This document shows, piece by piece, positions 35,583 to 44,633 of a DNA stretch of 64,000 bases (the stretch's first letter is position 1; the number at the start of each line of letters is the position of its first letter). Location of the stretch: positions 1,838,501 through 1,902,500 of the forward strand of contig NZ_CP100350.1 in assembly GCF_024204685.1 (NCBI RefSeq). The letters run 5' to 3'. Source of the stretch: Gilvimarinus sp. DA14 (lineage in GTDB: Bacteria; Pseudomonadota; Gammaproteobacteria; Pseudomonadales; Cellvibrionaceae). The notes under the pieces were generated by a model. That model saw only the letters and a program-made list of their open reading frames with translations. It did not search any database and was not told the DNA's origin. Both the position numbers and the translations under genes were made by a program.

Positions 35583-38069
35583 CTACTGCTCTTCGCTTAG
35601 CGAAAGAATATACGCGGCGATCTTATCCCGGGTTTCCTGGTCCAGAAAGTTATGGGCGGGCATTACATGCTCGCCCCAGCGGCCGCTGCTTCCCTCGGCA
35701 ATAGTCTTGGCGATATAAGCTTTAGGGTCTTCCAGATCACTGTATTTTTGGGTGATCTGCAAAAAGCTTGGCCCCACCGAGGCTTCGCGTTCTTTGTGAC
35801 AGGCGATACAGCTGGTGCTTTTGGTTGCCTCTTTGCCCTCGGCAATAATCAGCTGCGCCTGGTGATTCAGGTCATCGGCATTAGCAACAGCCGCGGCCGC
35901 GGCTGCCTCTTCTTCGGGGGTGGGCAAGGCTGCGTTTTCATCGTATTCGATATAACTCAGTTTGGTGTCGGCGCTGCTGCCCCACCACTGGGTGCCATAT
36001 TCCAACACCCACAGGCGTCCGTCCGGGGTAATTTTCATATCCAGCGGCCCGGCCCACTCAATACCGGGAGCCAGGTCTTCAATTTTGGTGACGTTATCGA
36101 ACGCATCCAAGCTCACCACCTTGACCCAGCTGCGCATAAAGTCGCCAATAATTAATTTACCCTGGTAGTAATCGTCGTACGCCAGATCATCGCCACTTGG
36201 GTACACACCGGCCACCAGGGCATTGCGCCCGCCCTGACCCAGCTCGGGAAAACGCTCGGAACGGGCATAGGGGTACCAAATCAACGCAGGCTGCGCCGGT
36301 GGCAACACTTTTAAACCTGTGTTGCGAGGCGAGAAGTTCTCCACCGCCAGCGGGTTAAACAACTTGCCACTTTCGCCCGCTTGGTAATCGTACATTCGAT
36401 AGGGAATATTATTGGCCAAAACGGCGGGCCAGCCAAAGTAGCCGGGCTCAGTCACCTTGTTAATTTCGTCGTAACCGCGTGGGCCAAACTCCTGGGTATC
36501 GGCTTTACCATCCGGACCTACATCGCCGTAGTAAAGCGTGTCGGTATTGTCATCGATGGCGATGGTATAGGGGTTGCGCGTGCCCATCACGTAAATTTCT
36601 GGGCGGCCGCTTTCATTTGCGGCGAATAGATTGCCTTCGGGGATGGTGTAGCCGCCTTTTTTATCGGGAGTAATGCGCAGAATTTTACCGCGTAAATCCT
36701 GACTGTTAGACGATGTGCGCAGCGCGTCGTGGTAGGTGCCCTCGGGGGTATTGTTCATGGGGCCGGAGTCATTGGACTCGAACGGATTGGAGTTGTCCCC
36801 CAAGGCGACAAACAAATTACCATAGCGATCAAACTCCAGGTTGCCGCCGGTATGACAACAGGTGTTATCGTTGGGAATATCCAGCAGCACTTGCTCGCTG
36901 CTCATATCCAGTTTTTTATCGACTACCGTAAACTGCGATAAACGCTGCAACAATTCTGCTTCGCCGGATTCATCGGCCAGGTTATACATGGCATAAATTA
37001 TCTGGTTATTCGCAAAGTTCGGATCAAAAGCGACAGCCACCAACCCAAATTCAATATTTTTCTTGGGCGCAAACACCTCAAACTCGGCCATGGTGTGCAA
37101 ATCTTGCGTGGACATATCCAACCACAAAAGCTTGCCCTGGCGCTGGCCAATCATTGCCGCAGAATAATCGGCGCTAATGTCAAAGCTGATTGGCTCCACC
37201 AGATTTTTCACTAACACCTTCTGCTTAAAGCGACGCGAATCCGGTTTGGACTTTTCGTAATCCAGCGGCGCGCGATCGGCTAGCGCGTAATCCAGACCAC
37301 CACTTAAGTGTTCGCGAAACAAGGGGTTGGCAAAAGTCTCGGCCGTGTGACCCAGCCCGGTATAAAAAGCCCGGCCACCATCGAACTCGTGGTACCAGGC
37401 AATGGGGTGGTAATCGCCGTGTTTGCCACCTTGGTAGCTGCGTTCATCCACCACCAGCAAGTCGTTGCGCTGCTCCGACAGCGCATAAAAATCGTACCAC
37501 TCATCGGCCAAATAAAATTCGCCAGGCAAATTCTTGGTAGCCGGATGGTGTTTATCCACCACTTTTAAGCGCGCACGCTGAACATTGGAAGGGTCACCCG
37601 GATGAGATTTAAACGCGGCGCCAACCAATCGCTGGTACCAGTGCCAGTTACCCTGGCGGTGCTCGGTATCAGTGGCCGAATGTATGCCGACAAAACCACC
37701 GCCCGCCTGAATATAGCGCTCCATGGCCACCTGTTGCGACGCGCTAAGAATATCGCCCGTGGTATTCACAAATACAATGGCGGCCATTTTTGCCAACTCT
37801 TGATCGGTAAACACACCCGCGTCGTCGGTGGCGACCGGCGCCAATCCTTTCTCTTGCAATAATTCAGTGACCGCTTTTACGCCGGCGGGAATAGAATCGT
37901 GGCGCCAGCCCTCGGTCTTGGAAAACACCAACACCTGACTCAAGCGTTGCGCTTGGTCTGCCGCAGCAGCTTCAGGCTCTGACTTTTCGGTGGCACCGCA
38001 TGAGATAACGGAAAGGCTAAACAGGGTAATGGCAACTAGCGCCAATAGTTGACGAGGATAGATAATCAT
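35583..38069 (-). CDS. Large lipoprotein fusing ThuA, sugar-dehydrogenase-like propeller and cytochrome c domains
   Basis: About 828 residues. The export signal ends in a lipobox (SVISC), followed by a Glu/Ala-rich linker. Residues about 45-290 form a ThuA-like domain (VLVFSKTEGWRHDSIPAG, GGGFVGIHSATDT). Residues about 300-700 resemble the six-bladed propeller of soluble PQQ-type sugar dehydrogenases (NLEFDRYGNLFVALGDNSNP, LRGKILRI, PEIYVMGTRNPYTIA, GYFGWPAV). The last 90 residues form a class I cytochrome c with the heme site CIACH and a distal Met in HVMPAH. It probably oxidises a sugar or polyol at the outer membrane and passes electrons to its own heme. I use the ATG at 38069; a GTG four codons upstream exists. 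Confidence 0.85.
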   Translation of the reverse strand: MIIYPRQLLALVAITLFSLSVISCGATEKSEPEAAAADQAQRLSQVLVFSKTEGWRHDSIPAGVKAVTELLQEKGLAPVATDDAGVFTDQELAKMAAIVFVNTTGDILSASQQVAMERYIQAGGGFVGIHSATDTEHRQGNWHWYQRLVGAAFKSHPGDPSNVQRARLKVVDKHHPATKNLPGEFYLADEWYDFYALSEQRNDLLVVDERSYQGGKHGDYHPIAWYHEFDGGRAFYTGLGHTAETFANPLFREHLSGGLDYALADRAPLDYEKSKPDSRRFKQKVLVKNLVEPISFDISADYSAAMIGQRQGKLLWLDMSTQDLHTMAEFEVFAPKKNIEFGLVAVAFDPNFANNQIIYAMYNLADESGEAELLQRLSQFTVVDKKLDMSSEQVLLDIPNDNTCCHTGGNLEFDRYGNLFVALGDNSNPFESNDSGPMNNTPEGTYHDALRTSSNSQDLRGKILRITPDKKGGYTIPEGNLFAANESGRPEIYVMGTRNPYTIAIDDNTDTLYYGDVGPDGKADTQEFGPRGYDEINKVTEPGYFGWPAVLANNIPYRMYDYQAGESGKLFNPLAVENFSPRNTGLKVLPPAQPALIWYPYARSERFPELGQGGRNALVAGVYPSGDDLAYDDYYQGKLIIGDFMRSWVKVVSLDAFDNVTKIEDLAPGIEWAGPLDMKITPDGRLWVLEYGTQWWGSSADTKLSYIEYDENAALPTPEEEAAAAAAVANADDLNHQAQLIIAEGKEATKSTSCIACHKEREASVGPSFLQITQKYSDLEDPKAYIAKTIAEGSSGRWGEHVMPAHNFLDQETRDKIAAYILSLSEEQ

Positions 38070-38368
38070 TATTCCAAGCACACTTTAGGATAGTTATTAT
38101 TTCGTCGGCCAAGCAAAACCGCCGCGTGACGAACAGCTCGATAAGCCAGTTTGATAATCGAGTTAAAGAGCTGACCCTAAAAGTCTACTTCACCATAAGA
38201 GACTCGTCATTGCACTTTTCAAATATTTAGTCGCCGCTTTACAGAAAATGACAGAAAAACGCCCAGCCGATTACCAGGCCGATAACGCTGTTTCTCGTTA
38301 GCATGTTCGTCAGTTGCGGCCGTTTGTCTACCTTAGAAGACACTCAGCCAAAACTCACTGCCAGGGCG

Positions 38369-39742
38369 CTATTCAATGGCCGCCAGGGCTTCACTCAGAC
38401 TTTTTACGGCAACGATTTCAATACCATCCATTGCTTTGGGAGCATTGCCAATAGGCACAATCGCCCGCTTAAAGCCGTGCTTCGCCGCTTCGCGCAAACG
38501 CTCCTGACCGCTGGGTACGGGGCGGATTTCGCCGGACAGGCCTATCTCGCCAAACACCATTAAATCGTGCGCCAGTGGGCGGTCGCGAAAACTGGAGACT
38601 ATGGCCAATACCAACGCCAAGTCCGCACTGGTTTCGGCCACACGCACGCCACCCACCACATTGACAAACACATCTTGATCGCCAACCAGCACTCCGCCGT
38701 GACGGTGCAGCACCGCAAGCAACATGGACAACCGATTCTGATCCAAACCTACCGCCACCCGACGCGGATTGCCCAGATGGCTGTCATCCACCAGAGCTTG
38801 AATTTCCACCAGCAGCGGGCGGGTGCCCTCCCACATCACCATCACCACCGACCCCGAGGCTACTTCGTCGCCGCGCTGCAAAAAAATGGCGGAGGGGTTG
38901 CTGACCTCTTTCAGACCTTTTTCGGTCATGGCAAACACGCCAAGCTCGTTCACCGCGCCAAAGCGATTTTTATTGCCACGCAGGGTGCGAAACCGCGAGT
39001 CGTGTGAACCCTCCAGCAAAATAGAGCAGTCAATCATATGCTCAAGCACCTTGGGCCCTGCCAGTGATCCGTCTTTGGTTACATGCCCCACCAAAATAAC
39101 CACGGTGCCAGTTTGTTTGGCAAAGCGCGTCAAATAGGCCGCCGCTTCGCGCACTTGCGATACCGAACCAGGTGCCGATTGAATATCGGATAAATGCACC
39201 ACCTGAATCGAGTCCACCACCATCACCTTGGGCTGCAGCTGCTCGGCCGCCTGCCCGATCAGTTCGACGCTGGTTTCCGACAGCATTTGCAGTTTGTCGG
39301 TGGGCAGCCCCAACCGATTGGCGCGCATAGCGACCTGCTGCAGCGACTCTTCACCTGTTACGTAAAGACAACTCAATTGCTCAGCGATTTTGCACAAGGT
39401 TTGCAGCAGCACCGTACTTTTACCCGCGCCTGGGTGCCCGCCTATTAACACCACCGAGCCGGGAACCAGGCCACCGCCCAGCACCCGGTCAAACTCACCC
39501 GTGCCGGTACTCAAACGTGGCAAGTCCTCCAGGCTGATATCCGCCAGAGTCTGCACTTTGGAGCCAGCGCTACCGGCGTAACCACTAAACTGAGCATTGC
39601 GCGCCCCGCCTTTGGGCGCCGGCCCCAATTTCATTTCCACCACCGAGTTCCAGGTACCACACTCGCTGCACTGCCCCTGCCACTTGGAGAAATCGGCACC
39701 ACATTCATTGCAGACGTAAGCGACTTTTTGTTTGCTAGCCAT
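38369..39742 (-). CDS. radA: DNA repair protein RadA
   Basis: RecA-like ATPase that promotes branch migration in recombinational repair. The N-terminal zinc finger is C4 (CNECGADFSKWQGQCSECGTW), Walker A is GGHPGAGKST, the RadA motif KNRFG is present, and the C-terminal Lon-like domain starts about residue 290. 457 residues, normal length. The 287-base gap to the gene downstream in reading direction (38070-38368) holds no gene that I recognise. Confidence 0.96.
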   Translation of the reverse strand: MASKQKVAYVCNECGADFSKWQGQCSECGTWNSVVEMKLGPAPKGGARNAQFSGYAGSAGSKVQTLADISLEDLPRLSTGTGEFDRVLGGGLVPGSVVLIGGHPGAGKSTVLLQTLCKIAEQLSCLYVTGEESLQQVAMRANRLGLPTDKLQMLSETSVELIGQAAEQLQPKVMVVDSIQVVHLSDIQSAPGSVSQVREAAAYLTRFAKQTGTVVILVGHVTKDGSLAGPKVLEHMIDCSILLEGSHDSRFRTLRGNKNRFGAVNELGVFAMTEKGLKEVSNPSAIFLQRGDEVASGSVVMVMWEGTRPLLVEIQALVDDSHLGNPRRVAVGLDQNRLSMLLAVLHRHGGVLVGDQDVFVNVVGGVRVAETSADLALVLAIVSSFRDRPLAHDLMVFGEIGLSGEIRPVPSGQERLREAAKHGFKRAIVPIGNAPKAMDGIEIVAVKSLSEALAAIE

Positions 39743-39754
39743 AATTTGAAATCG

Positions 39755-40021
39755 TTATTGCGGCGGCATACGCCGTAAGTGAATATCTTGCACAACCCGG
39801 ATGGCCGGACGCACGGTGAATAATAGTGACCCGATTAGAAACAACCAAGTGGCGGAGGTCTGAGTAGACTCGGAGAAAAACAGCACGCTGCCGATAACAA
39901 ATAGGACCCCTGCCGCCAAATCGTTGAGCGAGTACCACAAATCATAGCGAGCACTTATCTGACGGTGACGATCACTTTGTTCAGCCAAACGGGCATCGCA
40001 AAAATGTAGTTTTGCGCTCAT
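39755..40021 (-). CDS. Small YrhK-domain membrane protein
   Basis: 88 residues with two hydrophobic segments. The stretch RYDLWYSLNDLAAGVLFVIG, followed by SVLFFSESTQTSATWLFLIG and RPAIRVVQDI, resembles the YrhK-like family, two-helix membrane proteins of unknown function. The gene lies 12 bases upstream of radA in the same direction and may be co-transcribed with it. Confidence 0.75.
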   Translation of the reverse strand: MSAKLHFCDARLAEQSDRHRQISARYDLWYSLNDLAAGVLFVIGSVLFFSESTQTSATWLFLIGSLLFTVRPAIRVVQDIHLRRMPPQ

Positions 40022-40151
40022 ACAACTTTCCCATTTACGTAAATTTTACAAATAACACCTGTGTTGAATCGGTATCTCGCGCTCTGCGCGGCTATTGGCG
40101 CTGGCATCAATGTTGCGTTGCTATAGGCAAAGCGAATACAGGAGTAACTTT

Positions 40152-40616
40152 ATGGCTATGGTACCGAAAACACTCAATGATTTATTGCAAATAACTCAGC
40201 GCTTTCACGCCGAGATGGCGAAACACCTAACTCAGTACAACACGCCGCAAACCGATGAACGTCAGCAGCTATTACTGCAGCATCTGGCGCATAAGGAGCA
40301 AGTGTTGGCCGACACCTTAGCAGAGCTGAAGCTCGACTCAGACTTAGGACCGTTACAAACTTGGTTTTACGAGTATACCGATCGCCACCCCATCGCCGCC
40401 TTTGAACCGTTAGAGATCAATCTGCGTGAGTACGATATAGACAGCGTCGCCGCTCTAACCGCAGATTGGCACGGCGAGCTGGTGGATTTGTTTATTTATC
40501 TGACCGAGCGCGCCGAGAGCGACCGCACGGAAAAACTTGCGCGCGATGTGCTGGCCATTGAAGCCAGCCACGCGCGGCAAATGAGCTACGATATGGCGCG
40601 CAGCAATGATATCTAA
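40152..40616 (+). CDS. All-helical protein of unknown function
   Basis: 154 residues from the ATG at 40152 (MAMVPKTLNDLL), chosen because AGGAG sits 7 bases upstream; the frame is open further but without such a site. The sequence is rich in heptad-like helices (LLQITQRFHAEMAKHL; LLLQHLAHKEQVLADTLAEL; ELVDLFIYLTERAESDRTEKLARDVL) with His/Glu pairs spaced as in four-helix bundles. It could be ferritin-like, but I see no clear diiron ExxH pair set. No signal peptide. I do not recognise the family. Confidence 0.6.
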   Translation: MAMVPKTLNDLLQITQRFHAEMAKHLTQYNTPQTDERQQLLLQHLAHKEQVLADTLAELKLDSDLGPLQTWFYEYTDRHPIAAFEPLEINLREYDIDSVAALTADWHGELVDLFIYLTERAESDRTEKLARDVLAIEASHARQMSYDMARSNDI

Positions 40617-40625
40617 ACAAGCAGG

Positions 40626-41264
40626 CTAATGAGTAGCCGCAGGCTCTACTACGACCAAAGACGGAGCACGAATCTGAAGCTGCCCCCACATAGTCATTAA
40701 AAATGCCACCTCTAGATCGACATTTTGGACTTCCCCGGCTTCAGGCAGAGTAAATGTAACTGCAATGCGTTGCCATGGTGTTTCACCAACGGCAGTGGGG
40801 ATAGGTGTCTTCTCGGACAGCACGCTGCTACGGCCCAACATCGGCGGCGTACCTTTTCTCAGGCCCTTTACCAAGATCTTAAGGGCCGGTTCTGCGATCA
40901 TGGAGCTGTCGTTATTACTAAACATAGTTTTAATGTCGGCGGAAAACTCCAAAGTCCTCCCCATCAAAGGGGCAACGTCCTCCTTGCTAAGTATCTGACG
41001 CAATTTACCCCAGGGTTCTGTTCCGGTACGAGTAATCGTCAATATGCTGCCCGACACGCTCAATTCATAGGAATTATTACCTGCATGCTGTAACAACGCC
41101 CAATGATTTAACTTACCAGCAGTAACATCCGTGAAATTAGCATTTTTTATCACACCTGGGGCCGGTGCGACATAGGTAGCGGAGGCATCTTTACTATGGT
41201 CACAGGCAGGCAAAACAATTGCACATATTAAAGCCAGCGCGAACGGCGGTAGTGATGGTTTCAC
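40626..41264 (-). CDS. Predicted lipoprotein with a jelly-roll-like domain, function unknown
   Basis: 212 residues. Signal LALICAIVLPAC gives a lipobox, with CDHSK after cleavage; Asp at +2 would be an inner-membrane retention signal by the E. coli rule. The rest is beta-rich: NANFTDVTAGKLNHWALL, a pattern that recalls carbohydrate-binding or galactose-binding-like modules (NxxF...W), then FSADIKTM and WQRIAVTFTLPEAG, also common in such modules. No catalytic motif. It lies downstream of the YHYH lipoprotein in the same direction, 68 bases away. Confidence 0.6.
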   Translation of the reverse strand: MKPSLPPFALALICAIVLPACDHSKDASATYVAPAPGVIKNANFTDVTAGKLNHWALLQHAGNNSYELSVSGSILTITRTGTEPWGKLRQILSKEDVAPLMGRTLEFSADIKTMFSNNDSSMIAEPALKILVKGLRKGTPPMLGRSSVLSEKTPIPTAVGETPWQRIAVTFTLPEAGEVQNVDLEVAFLMTMWGQLQIRAPSLVVVEPAATH

Positions 41265-41332
41265 GAGTTAGTTCTCCAAAAACTTACCCAGTCATCTTAA
41301 CAGACTCATGCCCCACACTACGCCACTTGCGG

Positions 41333-42796
41333 TTAATGCGTGTGAATATGTTCCTCTCCACCTATAATATCGTGCCCATGCAGTAAATTTTCCAATGCCT
41401 GCCCCTCGGGCATAAATGAGTCATCCACCGCTGCGCGAAAACAACCCAGTATCCAAGGGTAGGCATCGGTCACGTAATAGCCGTACTGCCCCTCATAGGT
41501 CATGCCATTGCACTCATCCAAATCCCCGGCGCCCTCAATGTACTCGTAATCACCGATAAACTGTCCGTCGTAATTGCCACTGGCCACCGCACCTGTGCCC
41601 GCTTCAGGGGTCTCGTAGCCGGCCACCGCAAGGCGCTCTCCACCATCGTTTTTTAACCGGTAACTGGAGGTAACTGCTCGAATACTACCCGTGTCCTCAA
41701 TGCAGGGGCCGAACACGGGAAAGCCATCGGCGGCAAAACCAATAAGCGGTGAAGGCCCGCTAGCCGAGCTGCACTCGAGCTCAAACAGCGCGCGCGGATT
41801 GCCGTGATAATGGTAACTACCATCCGGTTGCGGATGGGCATTGTGAGCATCGGTACCAAAATAATTTAAAGGCGACATAGGATCGTAACGCCAGGGATTG
41901 CTTTCCTGATCCGGGCCGCAGCCGATCTTTTCTTCGCCTAATGGCTCGTCGCCCACGCCATAACAGGCGGCGGCCAAAAGATCAGCTGTTACACCGTTGA
42001 GAAAAATAACGTTCTTTACACCTACCTGCAAAGGGGTAACTTCGTCGGCGAACTGGGGGTTAACCGGCAGGGTGTACTGCGCAACCACCTCGCTGACATC
42101 CGAGGCAAACTTGGCGGACGCATCGTTAAAGTCGTGATTGGGAATCTGATTCAGACTGAAAGTACAGGTGTCATCCTCAACAGAGACCTGCAATGAACCG
42201 CTAAAGGGCAGAGACCTTTGTATATCCGTCACTTGTGAATAATAGGTACCCTGGTACGAGGTACAGTTTCCGCCACGACGCGCGAGCGTGGCTTCAGTAA
42301 TATCGATGTTATCCGCGAATGCTGTCACACTCGCTGCTGTCGCCTGGGCACTCAACTCGCCTACACCGATCGTCAGAGCAACCTGATATACACCGGGCAC
42401 ATCCGGTGTAAAACTCGGTTGTGCAGTATTAGCGTACTGCAATTGCGCACTACTGTCTGGCGGCGTCTGCACCAGCGACCATTCAAAATTGATAATCACA
42501 TCAGCAAGTGCATCAGACACCACGCTTTGCAGTACCACTTGCTCTCCCACGGCCACCTCGGCAACCGACTGAATGGCCGGTGCAGGCAACTCTTGCGATG
42601 TTTCAGAGCTTGCCGCGGAAGCCGAACTGCTCGAAACGGTATCTGCGCTTTCGCTGGAGCTGGAGACACTACTCTGCGCTTTGATAATTTGCGTCACAGC
42701 CTCGCTGGCAGAACCGCTGGAACCTCCGCAGGCGCCCAGCAGGAGGAAAGAGGCAGAGGCCAGAGCTGTTAATAAACGAGGGTTATTCATATTCAC
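41333..42796 (-). CDS. YHYH-domain lipoprotein with Ser-rich linker
   Basis: 487 residues. Lipobox LLLGAC, then CGGSSGSAS and a Ser-rich linker of about 40 residues, a style typical of Cellvibrio-like secreted proteins. A PKD/Ig-like domain follows (about 75-165), then the YHYH domain with its signature in DGSYHYHGNP (about 326) and GFAADGFPVFGPC. The role of YHYH proteins is unknown; the family is secreted and its conserved His suggest metal binding. Possibly in one unit with the next lipoprotein. Confidence 0.8.
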   Translation of the reverse strand: MNMNNPRLLTALASASFLLLGACGGSSGSASEAVTQIIKAQSSVSSSSESADTVSSSSASAASSETSQELPAPAIQSVAEVAVGEQVVLQSVVSDALADVIINFEWSLVQTPPDSSAQLQYANTAQPSFTPDVPGVYQVALTIGVGELSAQATAASVTAFADNIDITEATLARRGGNCTSYQGTYYSQVTDIQRSLPFSGSLQVSVEDDTCTFSLNQIPNHDFNDASAKFASDVSEVVAQYTLPVNPQFADEVTPLQVGVKNVIFLNGVTADLLAAACYGVGDEPLGEEKIGCGPDQESNPWRYDPMSPLNYFGTDAHNAHPQPDGSYHYHGNPRALFELECSSASGPSPLIGFAADGFPVFGPCIEDTGSIRAVTSSYRLKNDGGERLAVAGYETPEAGTGAVASGNYDGQFIGDYEYIEGAGDLDECNGMTYEGQYGYYVTDAYPWILGCFRAAVDDSFMPEGQALENLLHGHDIIGGEEHIHTH

Positions 42797-42914
42797 GGTC
42801 CTTTAGGCAGTAAAGCCAGGCCTTGGCAATTTTAACGCCACCGTGAAAATCATTTTGTAAAACAATAGGTTGCAGAAAAAAGTCAAAACCTAAACGGGAC
42901 ATCGCTTATAGAAC

Positions 42915-44447
42915 TCACGCGAGCGTGTAGTAACTCCAGCGCCTTTCGCCGCAGCGCTGCAAACGTCCGTCGCGATGCAGCTTTTTCAGTAGATATGAAG
43001 CGCGGTGATGATCCACCCCGAGCAACGCCTGCACCTCGGCATTGTCAATGCGACCGCGCTCCTCCAGCTGCGCCACAATCCGGTCTTCATCGCAGCCCTG
43101 GGCGGCGCGGACTTGTATCGTCTGCTTGTCGGTCGGCTCAGACGCGACTTGCGCTACAGGCTCGAGAAAATGCAAATGCCGTACACCGATATTCTGCCCG
43201 CGACTGGCGATCAGGGCGTATTCGATCAGATTTTTTAATTCGCGCACATTACCGGGATAATGATAAGCGCGCAGCTGCACCAATGCTTCCGCATCGATTT
43301 CCACATTCTCGCGGCCCATCTGTGCGCACAACTGTTCGGCAAAATATTGCACCAGCAGCGGAATATCCACGGCCCGCTCGCGTAAGGGCGGCAGAGTAAT
43401 TTGGTAGCCGGCAAGGCGAAAATATAAATCTTTGCGAAACTCGCCACTACTGACCCTATCGCTCAGCTCGGCGTTGGTGGCCGCCACTATGCGCACGTTC
43501 ACCCGCCGGGAGTTTTTCCCCCCCACCGGCGTGACCAACCCATCTTCCAGCACACGCAGCAACTTTGCCTGCAGGGGTAAAGGCATATCACCTATTTCAT
43601 CGAGAAACAGGGTGCCGCCATCGGCGCGTACAAAAAAACCAGCCCGATCCGCCACCGCACCTGTGTAAGCGCCTTTGGTGTGGCCAAAAAACTCAGCGTC
43701 GGCCAGCTCGGCCGGTATCGCCGAACAGTTAACCGCAATAAATGGCTTGGCGCGGCGCTCGCTGCCATAGTGGATCGCGCGCGACACCAGCTCCTTCCCG
43801 GTGCCGCTTTCCCCCAACACCAACACATTGGTGTTCTGGGCACTTTGCAGCGCGCGCACTTGCTCAAGCAAATCGAGAATGGCGCTGCTTTGACCAATAA
43901 ACGCCTCGATACCCCACTGCGCCGCTTCGCGCTCACTCACCGCCGATAATTGCTCACCAGCTAGATGCAACGCACTTTCCGCCTCAAGACGACGGTCTAT
44001 TTGCTCTTGCAGCTGACGATTAAGACTCAAGAGTTCACGGTTTTGCTCGCGCAACTGCAGCTGCTGCTGGCGAATCGTTAAATGCGTGGTGATTCTTGCC
44101 AGTACCTCTTCTCGCTGCAGAGGCTTGGTAATGTAATCGACGGCCCCCACCGTAAAGCCTTTGACCTTACTGTCGGTATCACCCAGTGCGCTCATAAAAA
44201 TAATCGGAAAGTCGTGACCTTGGGGCAGCTTTTTCAAACGTCGACAGACCTCAAAGCCGTCCATTCCGGGCATCATCACATCCAGCAACACCAGTTCGGG
44301 TTGGCGCAAGCTGGCAACCTCAAGAGCCTGCTCGCCATCGGTTGCCACCGCAAGCTCAAGGCCACTGCTGGAAAGGTAATCCACCAATATATCCAGGTTC
44401 GCGGGTTTGTCGTCGACCACCAGCACTAAAGGTTCGTTATTTTTCAT
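42915..44447 (-). CDS. Sigma-54 activator with receiver domain and an unusual C-terminal winged helix
   Basis: 510 residues. Receiver domain (1-125) with phospho-Asp in LLLDVMMPGMDG and Lys in YITKPLQ; a coiled coil (about 125-185); AAA+ domain with Walker A GESGTGKE, contact loop GAYTGA (Tyr in place of the usual Phe, near 257) and LFLDEIGDM. The C terminus (about 435-510) is not a Fis-type helix-turn-helix: DEDRIVAQLEERGRIDNAEV, then LGVDHHRASYLLKKLHRDGRL looks like a winged helix. It is divergent from a receiver-GGDEF gene whose sigma-54 promoter and repeated sites lie between them. It is probably the activator of that operon. Confidence 0.88.
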   Translation of the reverse strand: MKNNEPLVLVVDDKPANLDILVDYLSSSGLELAVATDGEQALEVASLRQPELVLLDVMMPGMDGFEVCRRLKKLPQGHDFPIIFMSALGDTDSKVKGFTVGAVDYITKPLQREEVLARITTHLTIRQQQLQLREQNRELLSLNRQLQEQIDRRLEAESALHLAGEQLSAVSEREAAQWGIEAFIGQSSAILDLLEQVRALQSAQNTNVLVLGESGTGKELVSRAIHYGSERRAKPFIAVNCSAIPAELADAEFFGHTKGAYTGAVADRAGFFVRADGGTLFLDEIGDMPLPLQAKLLRVLEDGLVTPVGGKNSRRVNVRIVAATNAELSDRVSSGEFRKDLYFRLAGYQITLPPLRERAVDIPLLVQYFAEQLCAQMGRENVEIDAEALVQLRAYHYPGNVRELKNLIEYALIASRGQNIGVRHLHFLEPVAQVASEPTDKQTIQVRAAQGCDEDRIVAQLEERGRIDNAEVQALLGVDHHRASYLLKKLHRDGRLQRCGERRWSYYTLA

Positions 44448-44481
44448 AAGCCACGCACGTTCTGTCTTTGCGAAATCTCCC

Positions 44482-44557
44482 TATAAGCGATTATAAGCGA
44501 ATACTGACACCTTTAAGCGATAACCTTCTTATAAGAGCCCAAGAAAACCATAAGCCA
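44482..44557. promoter_or_regulatory. Ladder of TAAGCGA-like repeats, candidate activator binding sites
   Basis: Copies begin at 44484, 44494 and 44514 (all TAAGCGA), then TAAGAGC at 44532 and TAAGCCA at 44551. Spacings of 10, 20, 18 and 19 bases keep them close to one face of the helix. They lie about 25-100 bases upstream of the -24 element, the usual distance for sigma-54 activator sites, and overlap the likely promoter of the activator gene itself. Confidence 0.6.
44490..44517 (-). promoter_or_regulatory. Candidate promoter of the sigma-54 activator gene
   Basis: On the minus strand TATAAT (44490-44495) is 43 bases from the start codon; a weak -35 (CTTAAA, 44512-44517) sits at 16 bases. 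Both boxes fall inside the TAAGCGA repeats, so the product could repress its own gene. Confidence 0.4.
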
Positions 44558-44580
44558 CTGTTTACAAAGAATATTTATTT

Positions 44581-44596
44581 TGGCCAGGCTTTTGCT
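44581..44596 (+). promoter_or_regulatory. Sigma-54 (-24/-12) promoter of the receiver-GGDEF / TonB receptor / kinase operon
   Basis: TGGCCAGGCTTTTGCT matches TGGCacg-N4-TTGCW; GG (44582-44583) and GC (44594-44595) are separated by exactly 10 bases. Transcription would start near 44607, giving a leader of about 27 nt before the ATG at 44634. Confidence 0.75.
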
Positions 44597-44633
44597 ATAG
44601 CAGTTATTAACACGTTTATCTCTGGATTACGAC

